A DNA stretch of 64,000 nt from the NCBI RefSeq assembly GCF_004342845.1, contig NZ_SLXB01000003.1, positions 155,848-219,847 of the forward strand, given 5' to 3'. The DNA is from Prevotella heparinolytica. Its GTDB lineage: Bacteria; Bacteroidota; Bacteroidia; Bacteroidales; Bacteroidaceae. Shown here piece after piece: positions 59,506-64,000 of this stretch. Each line of letters opens with the position of its first letter. Within the stretch, counting starts at the first letter, position 1. Under the pieces are notes generated by a model, which was not told the DNA's origin, did no database searches, and saw only the letters and a list, made by a program, of their open reading frames with translations. The translations under genes and the position numbers were made by a program.

Positions 59506-60054
59506 TCACCGAACGCACATTGCTTCTTTCAATTCCTCTACCTTCTCTTTTCCTTTCAGCAGTTCCACGATGGCCAATGCAAATTCCATAGCGGCTCCCG
59601 GCCCTTTTCCCGTGATGATGTTGCCGTCTCTTTCCACCAGGGCGCCGGTGCAATCAGCCCCTTCAAGATACTGTTCGAATCCGGGATAACAAGTAGCCTT
59701 TTTACCTTTCAACAATCCCAGCTTGCCCAGCACCATAGGAGCAGCACAAATGGCGGCTATCGGTTTTTGCTCCTCGGCAAAACGCAAAATAAGCTTACGC
59801 AGTTCGTCGCATTTCTCCAACGTTGCCGCACCCGGCATACCACCCGGCAGCAATACAAGTTCCGCATCGAAAAAGTCGCAATTCACCACATTCTTATCGC
59901 ATAAGACAGGAATATCATGTGCTCCCGTCACTATTTCGTCGGGGGTAACGGTCACCATTTCCACATTCAGTCCGGCACGCCTCATCACATCCACAGATGT
60001 AAAAGCTTCGGTCTCCTCAAATCCGTCGGCAAAAAAAACATACACTGTACCCAT
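59506..60054 (-). CDS. DJ-1/PfpI-family protein
   Basis: The 182-residue protein is of the DJ-1/ThiJ type: TVYVFFADGFEETEA (conserved Glu), LLPGGMPGA, and the nucleophile elbow AAICAAPMVL with the reactive Cys at about 107. DJ-1 relatives act as glyoxalases, deglycases or redox sensors, and YajL-like members are closest in pattern; the exact role cannot be fixed. It sits between tonB and ispD in a minus-strand operon. Confidence 0.9.
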   Translation of the reverse strand: MGTVYVFFADGFEETEAFTSVDVMRRAGLNVEMVTVTPDEIVTGAHDIPVLCDKNVVNCDFFDAELVLLPGGMPGAATLEKCDELRKLILRFAEEQKPIAAICAAPMVLGKLGLLKGKKATCYPGFEQYLEGADCTGALVERDGNIITGKGPGAAMEFALAIVELLKGKEKVEELKEAMCVR

Positions 60055-60070
60055 AATTGTTTCTCCTTAT

Positions 60071-60889
60071 CTATTTCAGGTTAAAATAATACGTTATCGT
60101 CCCTACTTGATTGTTCAACCCGCTCACTGCATTGAAACGAGCCTTTTTGGCCGCATCTTCCGCCGCCTTACGCAACGCGGGATTCACGGTATTTGTCTGG
60201 CGATTGATGCCGGTAGCTATTACATATCCGGCGGGATTCACGGTAATTGTTACAACCACCCTACCCTCGTCTTGCACGTTATATACCGGCCGAGGCAATC
60301 CTCCTTCACCGATGGAACGTCCGCCGAGGCTGAATGTTCCGTAACCTCCCGTACCGGAAGTTGCACCGGTAGGAGCATTTCCTTCAAGGCTACCCTGAAG
60401 CCCCTCACCTTTTGTATCTCCTTTACTGTCCATCCGGGCTCCTTTACCGAAAGCACCGGCCACACGCCGGCGTGCAGCCTCTTCCGCTTCCTTACGCTCT
60501 CTTTCGGCTTTGGCCTCCGCCATTTTGCGAGTGTCTTCCGCTTTTTCGGCTTCTGTCTTTTCAGGCTTTTTCACTTCTTTCGGTTTCTTCACTTCTGCTT
60601 TGGGCTTCAGCGCAACGGTTTCTTCCGCTTCCTGCGTAATGATGTCCTGTTCCTCCGTTTCCTGCACTTGTGCGGCAGGTTCTTCCGGCATAACGTCTAC
60701 TTTCACCAAAGAGGGGTCGGCAACTCCAAGCGCATCGGACACCTCTCCCAACATGACAGGCACTCCTCCCTCTTCCATCGGTTCAGGCAACGCAAATCCC
60801 ACCAGTATCAAAAGGGCAATGATGGCCGCATGCACCAAAAGCGCACCCGTCACACCAATATATTTTCCTTTTTTCTTCTGATTCAACAT
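60071..60889 (-). CDS. tonB: TonB-family energy transducer
   Basis: The 272-residue protein has one N-terminal membrane anchor (IGVTGALLVHAAIIALLILVGF, about 10-31) and a Pro/Glu/Lys/Ala-rich periplasmic stretch (about 70-150; repeats such as KPKEVKKPEKTEAEKAE). A C-terminal TonB-like domain (about 185-272) has PVYNVQDEGRVVVTITVNPAG. It would transmit proton-motive force from ExbB/ExbD to outer-membrane receptors such as SusC proteins. Downstream of exbD and exbB in the same operon. Confidence 0.88.
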   Translation of the reverse strand: MLNQKKKGKYIGVTGALLVHAAIIALLILVGFALPEPMEEGGVPVMLGEVSDALGVADPSLVKVDVMPEEPAAQVQETEEQDIITQEAEETVALKPKAEVKKPKEVKKPEKTEAEKAEDTRKMAEAKAERERKEAEEAARRRVAGAFGKGARMDSKGDTKGEGLQGSLEGNAPTGATSGTGGYGTFSLGGRSIGEGGLPRPVYNVQDEGRVVVTITVNPAGYVIATGINRQTNTVNPALRKAAEDAAKKARFNAVSGLNNQVGTITYYFNLK

Positions 60890-60922
60890 ACGGTATCTGC
60901 GTTTGAAGTAAACGACTAAAAA

Positions 60923-61336
60923 CTATTTTCCTTCGGGTGGACGCGTTGCCAGCACCATCTTGAATTTGTTCTCGTTTGCGATGTTCAGCACTTTCACTAT
61001 TTCCCTATAAGGTACTGTTTCATCGGCATACAAAGCAATGTACATTTCAGGCTCTCTCTCTGCGCACGATTGCAGAAAAGGCGTCAATTCCTCCAATGTC
61101 AACTGTTGCTCCCTGTCATTGCCGAAAGCGGCATAATAGTTCAGGCCGGCATCGATGATGACCCTTGTCAGAGGCTTGGCGGATGTCTGTTGCTTTCCTT
61201 GCGGCAACAACACCTTGATGGCATTGGGCGACACCATGGTAGATGTTATCATAAAGAAAATCAACAGCAGGAAAATCAAGTCCGTCATGGACGCCATGCT
61301 GAAAGAGGGTGATATTTTAGCTCTACGTTTTAACAC
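60923..61336 (-). CDS. exbD: ExbD/TolR-family biopolymer transport protein
   Basis: The 137-residue protein has one membrane segment (MTDLIFLLLIFFMITSTM) with the conserved Asp (about residue 18) that carries protons, and a periplasmic domain (LQSCAEREPEMYIALYADETVPYREIVKVLNIA). It forms the motor with the ExbB-like protein encoded 40 bases upstream. Confidence 0.9.
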   Translation of the reverse strand: MLKRRAKISPSFSMASMTDLIFLLLIFFMITSTMVSPNAIKVLLPQGKQQTSAKPLTRVIIDAGLNYYAAFGNDREQQLTLEELTPFLQSCAEREPEMYIALYADETVPYREIVKVLNIANENKFKMVLATRPPEGK

Positions 61337-61376
61337 TTTATGAATTGCTAATTATAAAATTTTCAACTACGAATCA

Positions 61377-62093
61377 TCAATGCGCCGGTTCGTTCAGCAA
61401 ATCCATGAACGCCATTGTCTTGGCTTCCATCTTATTGACCACGCCATCTACCAGCGTCACCAGATAGTTGTAGGAGAACATAGCTATGATACCGACAATC
61501 AAACCGCCCACGGTGGTAATCATCGCTTCATAGATGCCGCCCGAAAGCATTGTGATGTCGATGTTGTTTCCGGCGTTTGCCATCTGCCAAAAAGCTCTCA
61601 CCATACCGGTCACCGTGCCAAGAAAACCTATCATGGGCGCACCTCCGGAGATGGTTGCCATGATGGTCATTCCTTTCTCCAATTTGGCGACTTCAATGTT
61701 TCCCACATTTTCAATGGCGGCCTGCACATCGTTCACCGGACGCCCCAGACGACTGATTCCTTTTTCAATCATACGGGCAGAGGGTGTATTCACACTGCGG
61801 CAATAGGCAATGGCCGCTTTCAGCTCTCCACCCAGAATATAATCCTTTATCTTATCCATGAACAAGGGGTCTTCTTTTCCCGCCTTCCGGATAACATAAT
61901 TACGTTCGAACAAGATATAGAAACAGAGCAAAGACATCAGGCCTAACACAATCATAATCCAGCCGCCCTTGATGGCCATGCTCCATAAGTTCATCTCATC
62001 GGAAGCGCTTACTTGGGTCAATACCGGATTGGCACCTGCGATGGAATCGGTCAGTGCCGGGGCCGCTTGGGCCAATAACAACATTATATTCAT
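61377..62093 (-). CDS. exbB: ExbB/TolQ-family proton channel
   Basis: The 238-residue protein has three membrane segments: GGWIMIVLGLMSLLCFYILFE (about 39-59), then the paired C-terminal segments with GGAPMIGFLGTVTGMVRAFW and MITTVGGLIVGIIAMFSYNYLV. These are the MotA/TolQ/ExbB core. It forms the proton-driven motor with ExbD. The start codon overlaps the pdxJ stop by one base, so it is coupled to pdxJ. Confidence 0.92.
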   Translation of the reverse strand: MNIMLLLAQAAPALTDSIAGANPVLTQVSASDEMNLWSMAIKGGWIMIVLGLMSLLCFYILFERNYVIRKAGKEDPLFMDKIKDYILGGELKAAIAYCRSVNTPSARMIEKGISRLGRPVNDVQAAIENVGNIEVAKLEKGMTIMATISGGAPMIGFLGTVTGMVRAFWQMANAGNNIDITMLSGGIYEAMITTVGGLIVGIIAMFSYNYLVTLVDGVVNKMEAKTMAFMDLLNEPAH

Positions 62094-62806
62094 CAGCGAA
62101 GACAGTTTTTATATTCCTGAATAGTACGTTCCAGTCCCAGATACAGCGCATCGCTAATCAGCGCATGGCCGATAGACACTTCGTCCAACCACGGAATGTT
62201 TTGATAAAAATAATTCAGATTGACCAAACTCAAATCATGCCCGGCATTCAGGCCCAAGCCCAAACTGCGGACTACCTTGGCGGCCTCGACAAAAGGGGCT
62301 ACCGCCGCTTCCCGATTCTGAGGATATGCCTTCGCATAAGGTTCCGTATAGAGCTCCACGCGATCGGCACCCGCTTTGGCCGCATATTCTATCATTTCGG
62401 TTTCAGTAGAAACAAAAACGGAAGTACGGATGCCGGCATTGTTGAATTTATCCAATACTTCGTTCAAGAAATCGTAATTACTTTTAGTATCCCAGCCGGC
62501 ATTCGAGGTTATTTGTCCGGGGCTGTCGGGCACCAAAGTGACCTGATGCGGTTTCACCTTCAAAACCAAGTCTATAAATTCGGGAGCGGGATATCCTTCT
62601 ATGTTAAATTCCGTATGCAACAGCGGACGCAAATCATATACGTCCTTATGGCGTATATGCCTCTCATCGGGGCGAGGATGCACGGTAATCCCGTCGGCTC
62701 CAAAGCTCTCGCAATCCAACGCCACTTTTACGACATTCGGGATATCTCCTCCGCGAGCATTGCGCAGCGTTGCAATTTTGTTTATATTTACACTCAACCT
62801 TGTCAT
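62093..62806 (-). CDS. pdxJ: Pyridoxine 5'-phosphate synthase
   Basis: PdxJ condenses 3-amino-2-oxopropyl phosphate with deoxyxylulose 5-phosphate to pyridoxine phosphate. The 237-residue TIM barrel has [33 protein letters not shown] (catalytic His and Arg), and [15 protein letters not shown] 62806 gives the family start [10 protein letters not shown]; a TACTTTTG -7 element at 62835-62828 (minus) rules out the longer frame to 62881 and leaves a leader of under 20 bases. It heads a minus-strand operon. Confidence 0.95.
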   Translation of the reverse strand: MTRLSVNINKIATLRNARGGDIPNVVKVALDCESFGADGITVHPRPDERHIRHKDVYDLRPLLHTEFNIEGYPAPEFIDLVLKVKPHQVTLVPDSPGQITSNAGWDTKSNYDFLNEVLDKFNNAGIRTSVFVSTETEMIEYAAKAGADRVELYTEPYAKAYPQNREAAVAPFVEAAKVVRSLGLGLNAGHDLSLVNLNYFYQNIPWLDEVSIGHALISDALYLGLERTIQEYKNCLR

Positions 62807-62910
62807 AATTCGCTTCATTGTTTTGGGCAAAAGTACAAATAATCGCGATACTTCGGCTGCATTCCAAGAAAAAAATAGCATATTTGCATCCTAATCCAAC
62901 CATGTTTGTT

Positions 62911-63780
62911 ATGAAGTTTGCCATATTCGGAAATACCTATCAGGCCAAAAAATCGTTTTACGCGGAAAATCTCTTCCAGTTGCTCAAGCAGCACGATGCA
63001 CAACTTTGCATTTGCCGTGAGTTTCATCATTTCCTGACCGCCGACTTAAATCTAAACATTCCGGCGGCAGAATTGTTTGACGGTGACAACTTTTTTGCCG
63101 ACATGGTAATAAGCCTCGGCGGTGACGGCACTTTTCTGAAAGCCGCAAGCCGTGTGGGGAAAAAAGATATTCCTATTCTCGGCATCAACACCGGCCGTCT
63201 GGGTTTTCTGGCAGACATCTCACCGGAAGAGATGGAGGTTACTTTCGACGAGATTTACAATAATCACTATAAAGTGGAAGAACGAAGCGTCCTGCAACTA
63301 AGGTGCAACGACGATCATTTGATGAAGTCGCCCTATGCGCTCAACGAGATAGCGGTACTGAAGCGAGACAGCTCCTCCATGATTACCATCCATACCGCCA
63401 TCAACGGCGCACCGCTTACCACCTATCAGGCCGACGGATTGATAATTGCCACCCCTACCGGCTCTACGGCCTATTCACTTAGCGTAGGTGGTCCGCTTAT
63501 CGTTCCTCACAGCAAGACAATCGCCATTACGCCTGTTGCCCCTCACAGCCTTAACATCCGCCCCATCGTCATCTGCGACGATTGGGAGGTTACACTCGAT
63601 GTAGAAAGCCGCAGCCACAATTTCCTGGTTGCCATCGACGGACGCAGCGAATCTTGCAAGGAGACTACCCGCCTGCATATCTCGCGGGCGGACTACAGCA
63701 TCAAGGTGGTGAAACGGTTCAATCACATCTTCTTCGATACGTTGCGCAACAAAATGATGTGGGGGGCAGACGTCAGATAA
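62911..63780 (+). CDS. nadK: NAD kinase
   Basis: NadK phosphorylates NAD to NADP. The 289-residue protein has the family motifs [16 protein letters not shown] (GGDGT), [25 protein letters not shown] (NE motif) and [16 protein letters not shown]. The start at 62911 ([11 protein letters not shown]) is the family start; 62902 is also possible. A near-consensus -7 element (CATATTTG, 62879-62886) lies 16-25 bases upstream. Divergent from pdxJ. Confidence 0.95.
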   Translation: MKFAIFGNTYQAKKSFYAENLFQLLKQHDAQLCICREFHHFLTADLNLNIPAAELFDGDNFFADMVISLGGDGTFLKAASRVGKKDIPILGINTGRLGFLADISPEEMEVTFDEIYNNHYKVEERSVLQLRCNDDHLMKSPYALNEIAVLKRDSSSMITIHTAINGAPLTTYQADGLIIATPTGSTAYSLSVGGPLIVPHSKTIAITPVAPHSLNIRPIVICDDWEVTLDVESRSHNFLVAIDGRSESCKETTRLHISRADYSIKVVKRFNHIFFDTLRNKMMWGADVR

Positions 63781-63930
63781 CCTGTCTCGTCCCCTCTTAA
63801 TTCATTGCCCTGAACGGCAAGGTTCATACTCGTGTCCTTTCGCCCCTGACAACATAAAAACAGGAAGGCGTACCCACTCCAAGAGTCAGTGTAAATAAAA
63901 ATTACTACTGTCCGCTAAACCATAATTATC

Positions 63931-63977
63931 TACTCCCAACTCGTTAACTATTACGTGTTGGGAGTATTTCTTTTTTC
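63931..63977 (+). terminator. Terminator-like hairpin near the right edge
   Basis: TACTCCCAAC (63931-63940) pairs with GTTGGGAGTA (63957-63966), and a T run (TTTCTTTTTT) follows. It may end the nadK transcript or belong to an element beginning near 63881. The rest of 63781-64000 shows no gene. Confidence 0.65.
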
Positions 63978-64000
63978 GGACAAGCCCCCTTATTTCAAAT

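Overview
The window looks like the chromosome of a Bacteroides species (phylum Bacteroidota). The evidence is a SusC-type TonB receptor, Bacteroidota-type -7 (TAnnTTTG) and -33 (TTTG) promoter elements in place of sigma70 boxes, tRNA genes without an encoded CCA, and many house-keeping proteins of Bacteroides type. Most of it is ordinary core genome. No CRISPR array, prophage, rRNA or intact insertion sequence was seen.

Layout. 1-6.6 kb: branched-chain amino-acid operon (leader peptide and attenuator, ilvD, ilvB, ilvN, an acyl-ACP thioesterase, ilvC). 6.6-7.2 kb: repeat-filled gap with a long palindrome. 7.2-14.3 kb: ROK sugar kinase, then a tripartite efflux operon (ABC ATPase, two MacB-like permeases, membrane fusion protein, TolC-like channel). 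14.4-19.0 kb: PatB/MalY-type aminotransferase, an Arg/Asn-rich secreted protein, a CvfB-like S1 protein, a 1-kb gap with two repeat arrays, and three tRNA genes. 19.2-27.7 kb: DUF6483-like protein, TerB/J-domain protein, tricorn-like protease, pabB and pabC-like genes, DUF2721 protein, A1S_2505-like protein, aroA. 28.1-31.6 kb (minus): Sua5/YrdC enzyme, a ClC channel broken by a poly-G frameshift, fmt. 32.0-38.3 kb: the remains of a glycan-type locus (XylR-like regulator, phosphoesterase fragment, truncated susC, ROK protein, PI-PLC). 38.7-44.6 kb: yaaA, recJ, recQ, TPR protein. 44.7-48.8 kb: Phe/Tyr operon with its own attenuator (pheA, aminotransferase, DAHP synthase-chorismate mutase, tyrA). 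49.3-51.4 kb: dnaG. 51.5-62.8 kb (minus): folE, SPOR protein, tpiA, DoxX-like protein, DUF1599 protein, M23 peptidase, recG, ispD, DJ-1-like protein, tonB/exbD/exbB, pdxJ. 62.9-63.8 kb: nadK.

Most noteworthy. (1) Two amino-acid operons carry leader-peptide attenuators of one design. A short ORF rich in the product amino acids is followed by a terminator, and a copy of the terminator 3' arm sits at the end of the leader ORF, where it can act as antiterminator. (2) Eight intergenic arrays of degenerate tandem units share a period of 22 bp (21 bp in one) although most of their sequences differ. I know of no description of this class. (3) A deletion has joined the 5' part of a susC gene to the 3' part of a phosphoesterase gene. 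(4) A run of nine G splits a ClC channel gene and could be phase variable. (5) Two neighbouring minus-strand promoters share a 27-bp motif at nearly the same distance from the -7 element. Everything is read by eye; protein identities rest on recognised motifs and remembered family sequences, not on searches.
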